A stretch of 64,000 bases of DNA from Limnomonas spitsbergensis. Its lineage: Eukaryota > Chlorophyta > Chlorophyceae > Chlamydomonadales. The translations under genes and the position numbers were made by a program. The stretch lies in the NCBI GenBank assembly GCA_037349105.1, contig JAYJMM010000036.1, forward strand, positions 2,454,001 to 2,518,000, read 5' to 3'. Under the pieces are notes generated by a model. It did not search any database, was not told where the DNA came from, and saw only the letters and a list, made by a program, of their open reading frames with translations. This document shows positions 22,975 through 33,475 of this stretch, piece after piece (the stretch's first letter is position 1; each line of letters opens with the position of its first letter).

Positions 22975-23950
22975 ACATATACCGCTGCCAGTTGGGGGTC
23001 ATGAAGGAGCTGCAGATCCAGCCGTTACAGCGAAGTTGGTGGCAGCATGTACTTCACATCTACAACGCAGCGGTCGCACCAGCAGCACAGCAAGACAGCC
23101 CACACATGGCGGCAGCCATGGCGGCCGACATACAGCTCGCTGTCAGGCAGGGCACCGGAGGGCGCAATTGGTGCAGTGATTTGCTAGGTGCCTTGCTGGA
23201 GCTGAAGCTGGGATCAGCCGATCCCACACTGCGTCAGACAGCAAATGACCTGTAGCCGCTACCTGTCAGAGACGTGCTAGCGCTAGTTGATGCAGCATAC
23301 GAGCGGGTGCAGATGGATGCAGCTGGCAGAGGGGACCCCAGTGATCCTGCCACTGAACACAGGTCTGCGGCTGCCTACCGCACCTGTTTCAGTCCAGGGG
23401 CCGCACCAGCCGAAAGGAGTGTGCTTCCGTGCGTACGAACCTAAGGTAGCGGCTCGGCGCTGTCAGCACGGCTGACACTCCAGGACAGCGCAGTGGTCAG
23501 CAGCGTGACAGGCGGTGCTACCTGCGATGTTGGGCTAAGGGAGACGGCGAGTATGTGGGGGACGCGCTGCATGCTTGTTTTCAATGCCCCAGCGTGCAGG
23601 ATCAACTTGGAGAGAGGGGATGGGCAGATCCTCCGAACGGTGCTAGAGACTTTTTAGAGTTGTACCGGGGCAGGCTTGGGTGGGATGCCCTGGCCTTTGT
23701 GGACGACGTGGTAGAAATCGTTGAGGCGTAGACATTTTCAGAGGTTCGAACTTCCTTTGTTTTTGTGTGTTTTCCAGCCATTTATTTTGTCCCTTCACTA
23801 TATTCCCCACTTTCTCCCCCTTTCTTTTGTCCTGCCCCCCTCTGTGTTTCTTTCCATCTTTCCTCTCAACTCTTTAGTTAGGAGCCTACGCGGCCAAGCC
23901 TTATTTGAGCAGGGCCCAGAGGTGTAACGTCATTGACATATACCAACCAA
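22975..23950 (+). mobile_element. L1-like retroelement 3' end, copy 2
   Basis: One reading frame with a few stops covers SWWQHVLHIYNAAVAPAA, then WCSDLLGALLELKLGSADP, then a Cys/His-rich RCWAKGDGEYVGDALHACF with QCPSVQD, then LYRGRLGWDALAFVDDVV and a stop near 23,732. This layout (reverse transcriptase tail, then a zinc-knuckle-like region) is seen in volvocalean non-LTR elements. The 3' end carries GAGCAGGGCCCAGAGGTGTA, shared with other tails in the window. Confidence 0.65.
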
Positions 23951-24109
23951 ATCCCGTTCAAATGTCACAGGTATGTTGGGTTACAAGCGCATGCACGGGA
24001 CGCTGCGCCCCTCGAGGCCTGGCGCATTGTCTTTAGAACATGATGCCGAAATAAATTACAGTTCACTGCCACTACATAGGAGCATGGGAGGGCAAGAGGC
24101 TAGCAGCTT

Positions 24110-24720
24110 CAGCGGCATTTCACGGTCAGGGCCATGGATAGGGGCATGAATGCATGATTAAGGATAGGCGCATGTGCATGGACAAGGGCCGGAGCAGAAG
24201 GTGAACATGAACGCGGACAGGGGCTGGGGTAGGATCTGGGACAGCTGCAGGCGCAGTAACATGACCTTGGACAGGAATAGGGACAGGGATAAGGACAGGA
24301 ACATGAGCAGAGGACTGAGTGGTTGCAGGAGCAGACCCTTGGGCAGGTATGGGGGCATATGCATATGGGCATGGGCAAGACCAGGAAGTTGGTCAGGGCC
24401 ATGAGAAGCAGCATGGATAAGGACGAGGGCGTTGGCATGGGCATCAATGGAAGCAGGGCCGGCAAGTGCAACAAAGGACATGCAATTCGACACAAGTATG
24501 GACAAGGTATGGTGCAGGAGTACACGCATGGCTGCGCTTGGACAGGAGCAGGACAGGTACAGCTACTCGGGCAGGGCATGGGACATGTATATGTGCATGG
24601 GCATGGACACGAGCAAGAGCAAGAGCAGGAGTAGAGAACTGAACATGAGTAGAGTCGGGGACATGGTTGGGCCGCTGCATGGGGTGGGGTCGGTTCGGGC
24701 ATGACGAGCAAGGCGCAGGC
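24110..24720. repeat. GGACAGG / GGGCATG degenerate hexamer tract
   Basis: About 600 bases of irregular GGACAGG, GGGCATGG and GAGCAGGA units. Open frames on both strands (up to 200 codons, Cys/Ser/Pro- or Met/Gly/Asp-rich) arise from the repeat and resemble no protein I know. 24,720-25,400 holds nothing recognisable except the inverted repeat at 25,045-25,122. Confidence 0.75.
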
Positions 24721-25400
24721 TTCATGAATCTACTACTACTGGCTGTAACATGTCATCGGTGCAAGACACAAAAGCGAACGTTGCGATATTGCAGCAGCGG
24801 CGGCATCTACCGGTGGGCGGGGCTCTACAGCAACAGGCACTATACCGGTAACTGGACTGGTTCTCGCTATAATGGCTTCTGGATAATGGACTGTGTCCAT
24901 CGAAGACCTCATCGAGGGGCCAGCGAGTGGCCCGGACGCACATTGTTGGCGTGCCGCAAGCCTCCTAATAGCGATGGTGCAAAGGTGGCTTCAAGATAGG
25001 CTTCAGGATGACGGACTTGGAAATAAACGACTGGGCTTTCTCTTCAGCGTTGGAAATTATATAATACCATGTCATTTGACTGAAACGTCGAAGCGTAAGA
25101 GTACGTTTTAAAGGGAGATCGACACCTCTGGGTGACGGCAGGACGTGTTGGGGTAGGAGCTGCATCGGGATGAATTAATTTCAAAACGTCACTGCTAAGG
25201 ACCAGCTCCGTACTTTCTTTTGTACTGCCAGTATTTTTGCGGCTGTGGCCTTCGAGGACATCGGATAGGGCCGCGTAGAGAGTTCACAATAGGGCCAGCT
25301 CACTCTCACGACATTTCTGCATAGCACCTGACGCCTTAACTTGCGTGATAATCATTCGTCTTCCATTCCATTTCCAGATACCTTTTAAAAGTGGCCTTAG

Positions 25401-28400
25401 GACAACTCTGGCTGCCCAGAAGACGACATGCCTCTCGATTTTGTAGAGAGTGACAAGACCAAGGCGCCCGTTGAATTCTTCTCCGCCAATGCCAACACAC
25501 GGCCTCAGCACTTGGAGGGCGAGGTCCTCCCGGACCTAATTCGAAGGGTAAGCGCTTTACCACTAGCGCGTCACAGGCAGTATGAGCAGCTGCAGCAGCT
25601 GAGGCATCAGTATCAGAGGTACCTGGATCAGAAGTGGCTGCGTTAGCTCCGTCGGCTCAATCGGTGCCTGTATGCCGCATATTGTAATAATGTGGGCCAC
25701 GTCCGGTACCGCGCCGGTCGGCCGATGCATTCCCCGAAATTGACACCCCCACCCATGCTGAACATGCATAGCCCGCTCAGGTAAATGCGCACCCCTTGCT
25801 CTCCCCACTTATAAAGGAAACCTCCTGCCAATGCTCAACATGTCCCACTGCTGTGCATGCGCACCACCCAGCTTGACTTGCTCGTAATGGATACCTCCCA
25901 TGCATACTCAAAATATCCCGCTGAGAGCCATGCGTGTCTTCCCGCTCCACACGCACACACAGAACTTCCGGCCCATGCTAAACATGTCCCGGCGCGATGC
26001 ATGCGCCTCCCTCCCAACCACCAGCCCCAACCCTCTCCTCCCCACTCCACCTGCCCATTAGGTCAGCAATGCCAACTGCCAAGCCTAGTCCGCCTGTCCC
26101 TGTGTATGGTGGAGCACTGGAGCAGTACCTAGATCCGCCCACATTGATCCTCTACCCCGCTCACGCTGAACCTGCGTGCCTCCATCCCTGCTCCACTCAG
26201 GTGGGCGACGCCAAGTCTGGCCGCCTGTCCCTGTGGATGGTGGAGCAGTTCCTTGAGAAGAATGTACTGATCTTCGACCCCGAGGTCCTAATAGAGCTGT
26301 TCAAAGAAGCGGACTACAAACAAGAGGGCTCGCTGGACCTCAGGGTGCTGGCTGCAGCGCTTTCTGGTGAGATGATGACCAGTGTTTCTTTTATTGTGAC
26401 TCAGCTACATGTCAGCTACACCCCGGCCTCTGGCCGGAGGCCCCGATTGTGGCCAGCCATGCTGCTTTGGCCTCCAGCCATTGGCCGGGCCAGGTCTGCT
26501 CCCAATTGGGCCTCTAGCGGCCGCAGGGCGGCCTGCTGAAGGTGGACTCGTAGCGGGGAAATAAACACTGCTGATGACTGGCTCTCTGATGACTGGTGAG
26601 GATGCTACATGCGGCGCTGTCGGGTGAGATGATGAGGATGCTGGACGTCAGGGTGCTGGAAGATGACTGGAGGGCCACCGTTGGGGCCTGTGCTGGCTGC
26701 AGCGCTGTCTGGGAAGGAGGTCCACCTTTTGGACCTGCGCTGGCTGCAGCACTGTCAGGGAATGGGCTCCACTTTCAAGCCTATGCTGGCTGCAGCACTG
26801 GTAGGGAGGTTTGGCCCACCTTTTGGACCTGTGCCGACTGCAGCGCTGTCAGGGAGGGAGGCTTACCTTTTGGACCTGCGCTGGCTGCAGCACTGTCAGG
26901 GAATGGGCTCCACTTTCAAGTCTGTGCCGGCTGCAGCGCTGTCTGGGAAGGTGGCCCACCCTTTGGACCCGCGCTGGCTGCAGCCCTGGCAGGGAGGGAG
27001 GGCTCAAGCCTGTTCTGGCTGCAGCACTGTCTGGGAAGGAGGCCCACCCTCTGGAGTTTGGACCTGTACTGGCTGCAGCACTGGCAGGGAGGGAGGCCCA
27101 CCCTTTGGACTCATGCTGGATGTAGAACTGGCAGGAAAGCTGAAAGAGTGCTGAACCTACGGGTGCTGGTCGCGGCGCTGTCAGCAGGAGTGCCCAGGCA
27201 GGAGTGCTGTGGCAGGAGTGCTGAGACAGGAGTGCTGACGCAGGAGTGCTGAAATGGGTGCTGGCTGCAGCGCTGTCAGTTGATGAGAGGGCTGCCCTCA
27301 TGGCGCAGGACCGGCGTCCAGCATGCAAGGCAACTGCATGCCCTTTCCAACTGCCCAAGTGGGGGCATGGGGGACTGGAGCCTGGCAGTTGGCATGCATG
27401 GCGATTGCATGCTCTGCCTGCGGGAGGGCATGGGGGACCGGCGCCCAGCAATCCAGCAAGCACGTCAAAGCCTTATTGTTGCAAGCTCCATGCCCTTTCC
27501 CCCCCCACGGGGTCCGGGTCACTAGTTGAGCACAAGCAGACGTGTGCCAGCAGAAGAACATAACTTTTCCCTTAAAGCACACAGCTCAGCATCCAAGGGT
27601 TATCGGGTTAAGAGCCATTGCTAACTGCAGGCTTCCCCACCACTAAACCCACACTTTTCATTTCAAAATCGGCGGTGGAGCAACCGCTTTAACAGACAGG
27701 TGACTCGCGCTCTCATGCCTGATTTTTTGGAAATTTGGTTGTTTTGCTGTTCCTGAGTGGAGGCTACTGCTACCTCAAGTGCCAGCTGGCCCAGGAATGG
27801 CGGGACCTGCTTGTGTACCGCCAATCCAAACCCTCAAGATTCGGCCAGCAGCCACAACCCCACTGCTTCCGCCTCTGCTTGCAGGTCGCTATCCAAAGCG
27901 CAAGCTGACCAAGGAGTGGCGGGACTTGGTGGCACTGCTGCTGGGCATCCCGGCGGGGCAGCTGGTGCTGACGGAGGATTTCGTGGACACCAAGATCGCC
28001 GTGAACGTGAGTGGATAGTGCCCGGGACCCAAATTGAATTCTTGGGGCGGGTTTTTGGTGTTCCTCCACTACGTAGTGGAGGGCTTGTTTTGGGCGCCTA
28101 CGGTGCAGCACCGGATGTAGTTAGTAGGTGGAGGCGTAAAGGGGGGGGGAGGGAGGTCTGACGCCTGTAAGCCAATGACATTTTTTTGAAGTCAATGACA
28201 CGACAAATCTGGGCCCTGCTCAAAAAGGCTCGGCCGCGTTGCGCCCAACTGTCCCGCTGGAAGAAAAGAAAATAAACTGAAGGTAAGAGGGAAAGGTCAG
28301 TCGCCTGTTCGTATGACACCCAGTGAGTGCTACACTATGCCAGCCGTGTGCACTGTGAGTGGTGCAAGACTGCACGGTTGTTATTGACGAGCAGTGTCAG

Positions 28401-30641
28401 TGGTGCACGCTTTGTAGCACACATATTACATATAGCAGTGACTGGATAGAGGGTAGGCCAGGAGCGGCAGGCAGCAGCAGCAGCAGCCAAGAAGAACCGT
28501 GAAAAAGTGCCCATCTCCTGACATTTACTCTTAGGTGTGTTCCTGTGACAAACACGCATGCCCCGTGTATACTCATAGTATGCCTTTGCTCCATCTTTGC
28601 CATGCACATGGACACATGGTAATAGTACCCATGGTAATAGCTCTGCATGGATTTTTGCGGGGATCTTGGATGTGTATTTTATTCATGTGTTGAAGTATGA
28701 AGTTTTTTCAGTACAGCAGAACATCAAAATGGTTGCGTGAAGAAAACAGCGGTTGCCCGCGAAACTGCCTGTGCACTTAATGCGGTAAACACACTTGGAC
28801 AGAGAGCGAAAATATGAGATCCTCAAGCAAGCAAACTGAATGCGGTACACACAACCGTGAAGACTCGGTATTGCAGGGTGCGTTCAATGCCGCGAGTCCG
28901 AGACTGCGCTCTGCCTGAACTATTGGTTTGCATCGCGCCTGGGATGATCGTGGAGTTGCAGGGTGTCCTCTATGTGCCCCGGTGCCTTACCGGTGGGGAC
29001 TGGGGACCTCAGACCGACATCTCACCCTGATGTGAAGTGTGAACATATGTCCATATTTCCCTTTTCATGTTGCGTCTCTTTCCAGGGTGTCTTCAATGCT
29101 GAGTCTGTTTGGACCACCGAGTTGCCTCCGATCAAGCCGAAGAGGAACCGCATCAAAGACGCTAACGCGACCGCCGACTTTCAGAAGCCGTCGAGCGCGC
29201 CGGCCGCCCCCACCGCAGCTTCCGTGACGAAGGTGCCCCTGCCGCCGTTTTACGAAGGCATCCGCGTGCCACCGCCGCCATCACCGCCAGCGATGCTTCT
29301 CACGACGGCAGGAGTCAAGCTAGGGAGCACTCCACCAGAGCATGCGATCAACCCGATGTTACAAACAGGCGGGGAGGGACCAAGAATTACATTTCAAGGT
29401 AACGAGGTGGTGCATGCCGGGACTTGCAACATCAGGATATGTTCCCTTGGTGTAGTTGGTCATCACGTTTGCTTAACACGCAAAAGGTCCGCGGTTCGAA
29501 CCCGTGAGGGAACACTTTATGGCTCTCCGATGAAATATGCCTGCTCTGCGACGCTAGTCTGTCAGAGCACCCCCGCCCTCAGGTGTTGCCATGTTGATCA
29601 CACGTCTGATGACGTAACTTGCAGTGCCTGATGTTGAGGTCTCAACACAGAAATATGATGAAAGATGTCGTGGCATTCAGCATGCTTCTATTCCATGCGT
29701 TGTCATTACGCCCGAGGGTCCTGCTCTGAAAAGGCTAGCTGGTGTCCATCTGACCACCGGTATGTTCCTGAATACGGTACCTATATCTTTCATAGAAGTA
29801 CCGGTTGCAGACCTTAAGTGTTGTTTCAAAGATAACATGTGTCCAACATTCATGGGGTGGATCTCTTTAGAGGTGCATGTTTCAATATTTTTTGATGCTG
29901 AAGTCTGCTGAGGATACAAGTTCAGGCATGCCGACGGCCTGAGGCCGTCATCCGCCTCTGAATCACACTGACCCACCTGACACGCTCCTCATTCCCCTTT
30001 GATCCCTGAACCTTAAACCTTAACCCCGTACCCCTTAACCCACCCTTCCTCCGCCCGCAGCTGCTGAAGCCTTCAGCACTTTCTCTCAAGGGCAGAACAT
30101 CACTTCACAACAGGGCCTTGACGGGGCCACCGTCTCGGCCATGGTATCCGCATTCAGCAACCCCTCCCGGCACACAAACAACAGCATCAGTAGCAGCGGC
30201 GGCGGCGGCAGTGGCGCGGCTGACGCCAGCTGGGCGTGGTCTCCTGCCCCACGAAGCGGCCTGCGTGCGTGGAGCGCGACGCTGCCGCCGACCGGCATCA
30301 CGATGACGCCCTCGATGCTGTCAACGTTACGCAGCTCGGTGCAAACGTCGGTGCGATCCAAGCCCGCGTTCTCGGCAACGCACCGCACGTTGTCGCCGTG
30401 CGCTTTAGACCTCAAGAAGACGTTGGGGGCGCCGATGGAGGTCAGCAGAACGCTAGGGCGCGTCGAGCCGCTGAGGCCGACCAACATGGCGTTCGATGCT
30501 GGCTATGTGCAGTGGGGCGGGTATGCGTCTACATGCCGCACCGCGCCCACGGCGTGGTACAACGAGCACGCGTCGGTGCCTGCCGCAGCGAGGATACCCT
30601 CGAAATACCCTTGGGGGGAGTGGGGAGTGGCAGACAGATAA
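25401..30641 (+). CDS. Conserved-looking hypothetical protein with degenerate EF-hand-like segments (5 exons)
   Basis: Exons 25401-25547, 26201-26366, 27885-28006, 29086-29398 and 30061-30641 (stop TAA), with GT-AG borders and matching phases throughout (0, 1, 0, 1). The first exon follows an acceptor (CCTTAG) with a stop just before it. Translation may start at the ATG at 25,428 or in an upstream exon I could not find. Exon 2 has GDAKSGRLSLWMVEQFLEK and LFKEADYKQEGSLDLRVLAA, which look like EF-hand helix-loop-helix units. The loop starts with Asp and has Asp at position 9, but lacks the usual Glu at 12, so calcium binding is doubtful. Exon 4 is Pro/Ala-rich (LPPIKPKRNRIK). In exon 5 I trust the first 60 residues (FSQGQNITSQQGLDG) more than the rest, which may run past a missed donor. 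I do not recognise the family; a cytoskeletal or ciliary role is only a guess. Confidence 0.6.
26020..26165 (+). repeat. Decayed copy of the exon 2 5' edge of the EF-hand-like gene
   Basis: 26,062-26,135 aligns with 26,199-26,260: GCCAAGCCTAGTCCGCCTGT versus GCCAAGTCTGGCCGCCTGTC, then TGTATGGTGGAGCA. It includes an acceptor-like TTAGGT and lies just upstream of the true acceptor. Confidence 0.8.
26396..26575 (+). repeat. Dispersed repeat A, copy 2 (about 180 bp)
   Basis: Matches the minus strand of 668-850 almost end to end. It lies about 30 bases after the donor of exon 2 of the EF-hand-like gene, so it entered the intron next to a splice site. It ends in GGGGAAATAAACACTG. Confidence 0.8.
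26580..27290 (+). repeat. Array of exon 2 3'-edge copies (about 12 units)
   Basis: Units of about 45-55 bases carry GGACCTGCGCTGGCTGCAGC and GCTGTC(A/T)GGGA. They derive from the exon 2 end, GGACCTCAGGGTGCTGGCTG + CAGCGCTTTCTG. Most copies have lost the GGTGAG donor; those at 26,605-26,640 keep GGTGAGATGATG. The open frames here, up to 218 codons, are repeat products. Confidence 0.88.
27765..27840 (+). repeat. Decayed copy of part of exon 3 of the EF-hand-like gene
   Basis: CAGCTGGCCCAGGAATGGCG + GGACCTGCTTGTG aligns with CAAGCTGACCAAGGAGTGGC + GGGACTTGGTGGC of exon 3. It lies upstream of the true acceptor. 27,290-27,760 has only low-grade repeats (TGCATGGC..., CATGGGGGACTGG). Confidence 0.7.
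28860..29000 (+). repeat. Two acceptor-edge copies of exon 4 of the EF-hand-like gene
   Basis: 28,874-28,910 (TTGCAGGGTGCGTTCAATGC) and 28,956-28,975 (TTGCAGGGTGTCCTC) mirror the true acceptor and first codons at 29,081-29,100 (TTCCAGGGTGTCTTCAATGC). Both keep the AG. 28,010-28,860 is intron; 28,180-28,265 (minus) resembles the retroelement tails. Confidence 0.75.
29441..29514 (+). tRNA. tRNA-Val (AAC)
   Basis: Cloverleaf visible: acceptor stem GTTCCCT pairs with AGGGAAC, discriminator A at 29,514. The D-arm region is GGTGTAGTTGGTCATC (A box). The anticodon loop is CTTAACA with anticodon AAC, in a stem GTTTG/CAAAA-type. The T loop is GGTTCGAACC (B box). There is no intron and no encoded CCA. 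It lies inside the last intron of the EF-hand-like gene, in the same orientation. Confidence 0.92.
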
Positions 30642-33475
30642 TTTGCTGCCCGGCTGGCTTGATGCACGTAACTGTAGACAATTACTAGATTAGAAGTTGT
30701 AAACAGATAGTAACTCCTTAGGTGTAGAGCTTGAAGTTGATATGCAAAAGTGTGTACCATGACTCTCTGGCCAACCGCTATGGATGTCATTTGCAGCCTA
30801 GTGCCCGGCATAAGGGACAGACTATATTGGACGCACCAATTAGGCATACTTATGCCATTACACCTCTGGGCCTTGCTCAAAACAACTCTGACGCGTCAGC
30901 GTCTGATTGTTGTGTTACAAGCTGAGGAGCAACTGCATGCATACATGTAGTATGCTATTATTTATTGATCCAAACCCGTGGGCTGATAGGCGAGTAGGCG
31001 GAGGCAAACATGGTAGTCTAATCTGGCTTAACCTGTGCCATACCGTGTTGCCTTGGCAGTACAATCCGGCTTCACTTGTGCCGTATCGTGATACCTGGGT
31101 AGCAAACTACGACACACTCTGTACCTAGCAGGCTGGCATTGAAAGATTGAGAGCCTCAACTGGACTCCCATGATTCACCGAATTTGAGCTGTAATACTGT
31201 GCGAGTGCATGACAAGTTATAACGGCCTATCGATACCAACATGACTTTATGTCCGATTGCATACTGGTATTTTTATTTATGCTTGACCTCTGGACCCGCC
31301 CTTAAGAGGCCACATGGGCGCCCAGCTGTCTGGTTGGGATAAAGGAAACTAATGGGGCACTTGTGATAAGTCATTAATGGTGTCATAGATACTCAAAAGG
31401 TGATAGCATATAGCAGACAAGCAAGTTGTGAGGAGAAAGGTTAACGAAAAATGGGCATTGGTTTTTTAATACAAATGGATTGCAAGCTTCACGAGCTACC
31501 CATTACACAAAGTGGCGCTCCGTGCACGGTAAAATCGGTCGTTGGGCCCCTAGAGACTTGTTCCTATTTCGGCACAACACCTCACAATGAAAGCTGTCCA
31601 GGAACAGTACTGGGCGATAACGCCGTAAGAGGAACCCGGGGTGTATGAAATACGGCGACCCGTAATTCCGTAAACCATAAAACCACTATAAAACATGAAA
31701 CATAAAACCACCATAAAATACAGCTCTTACGGTTTTCCAAACCGTACAAGTGTGGAGCCCCTCCCGTGTGAACAATAGGCTCTTGTTTGACTCAACAGCC
31801 GCACACCATGGCAAATCAGGCTCCGGTGTCATCTCGCCTACATTATACAGACCCCCCTTGGCCGTGGGGACGTGACGTATGTGCTGTGTATAATACAGCT
31901 CTTCTTAAGGTTGGATCAGCTGGTTTCGGGGTGTGTCCAATGGAGCCCAACCCTCAGTATGGGGGGCCAGGGGGTCATGTGGCAATTCAAGAAACATTCA
32001 AGGATGGAAATGGTTTCATGTTGGCATGAAGTGCATAAAGGTGCCGCTGCCGACAGACCTCCAGAAAAAGATAAGACGTTTTCCAAATAATGGAGTTTTT
32101 CGAGACCACCCACGCACCCCCCACCAACTTTGCCCCCCCCCCCCCATATCCCCCACCCTGGGCCAAAAATCATTTACAGACCAGCTACGGAAAGCCCCCT
32201 CGCTACAACGTTGGGGCAGGGGGGCGATCTCTTTGTTTTTGCCCCTCCCCCCCTCGGACACGACATGTCTTTCTTCTGGATTCAAAATTCCCACCTGTTT
32301 ATTTATACGGGGTCTTCCCCTGTTCTGGTTATGGGTTCTGCAGCCCCGTGAGAGAAAGACGTATACATCTCAGCCATGCGCCTCTTGGCTCTCCTTGGCA
32401 GAGAGCTGGACACCCCCGCGGCCGAGCCTGTCGCCTTAATATGCATGCCTATACATTCGTGCCCATTGCAAGGCATCGACCTGCCGCGCATCCTGTCTGT
32501 GTATCGCTTACAAATCGCCAGTTTGATAATTTTTTTGTCCCATCTTTCTTCTGTCACATTTTCATGTGTTTTTATCATACCGCATTTTTTTTGTACCGCA
32601 TATTTAATTCATAAGCGCATGCATACGGTACATTTTATTCATATGCATATTTATTCATACCCCATTTTCATTTGATTATCGCATGCCTTATCACTATGCA
32701 TATGCATACGATGGATATATTTTTATTCATATGCATATTTATCCAGACCGCATTTGCATTCATTGACATCATACTGGTACCGCCTTTTATCATATATACA
32801 ACATTTCCCATTTATTTCCATCATACCGCATTTTCATTTCCTTTCCCCCCTCCCCCCACCAAACACATGGGCGCCACCGCTGCCTTGCCTTTTGAGCATG
32901 GCCCAGAGGTGTTTCGTCACAGCACATATGCACTGAGGCTGCAAATGTGTGTGAAGATCCAGGCCAAGGACAACGTCTCCCATGCCAATGACGTTACACC
33001 TTTGGGCCCCGCTCAAAGGGCTTGACCGTGAGGGCGCCAAACGAACCGGTTGGGAGGGAAGAAACAAAACCAGTTGGCCAGGAGAAAAAACGGGAAATGA
33101 AGTCAAGCGACCGGGCACTGTCTGCCCCTGCGACGATACAGCAGTATTGAAAAACGGATTTCCGGGGGAAATCCAACACGTTACACCCCCCTCTTTTTTT
33201 GGGGGGGGGGTATTCAGGGTTCCATTTTGTTTTCACCTCAGCCTAACCATACCACGGCCCAGGCCGAAACCACCCCTGCTAATACCACCCATACAGCATA
33301 TTAAGTGAAGTATGTTTGGGTGCCCTGGACAGAGAAGTACAGTGTACAACACTACCGTACTGCCGCCGTGATTTCAGCCAAACCCCCATCATATTGCTAG
33401 TGCCTATTCCGCGGCCGTTTTCGAACCTAACGGATTTATTTCCAGGATCGCACCGTGGCTATACCACTCACGCCT
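30642..33475. other. Intergenic region with dispersed repeats, no gene seen
   Basis: Holds a retroelement-tail match on the minus strand at about 30,850-30,890 (ACACCTCTGGGCCTTGCTCA), a TACGG/GTATCG repeat at 31,010-31,110, an A/T-rich CATAAAACCA repeat at 31,680-31,740, a TATGCATATTTATTCATACC array at 32,560-32,850, and two facing tail-like stretches at 32,890-32,910 and 32,985-33,045. Open frames up to 174 codons show no domain. Confidence 0.6.
32560..32850. repeat. CATACCGCATTTT / TATGCATATTTATT tandem repeat
   Basis: Three to four copies of a unit of about 60-70 bases with TTTATTCATATGCATATTTA, TTCATACCGCATTTTCATTT and pyrimidine-rich joins. Confidence 0.8.

Noticed and set aside
24109..24711. 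200-codon minus-strand Cys/Ser/Pro-rich frame resembling a metal-binding protein
   Set aside because: Arises from degenerate GGACAGG/GGGCATG repeats.
25540..25575. tRNA-like A box on the minus strand (CTAGTGGTAAAGCGCTTACC)
   Set aside because: No matching acceptor stem or B box at the right distance; it overlaps the end of an exon.
26596..27252. 218-codon plus-strand frame rich in AALSG units
   Set aside because: Made of tandem copies of an exon end; no start context, and it sits in the intron after exon 2 of the EF-hand-like gene.
30086..30487. Minus-strand frame (GDNVRCVAENAGLDRTDVC) that looks protein-like
   Set aside because: It lies opposite exon 5 of the EF-hand-like gene, whose plus-strand frame joins in phase from exon 4; the antisense frame has no supporting splice or start context. 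Kept in mind, since the C-terminal part of exon 5 is less certain.
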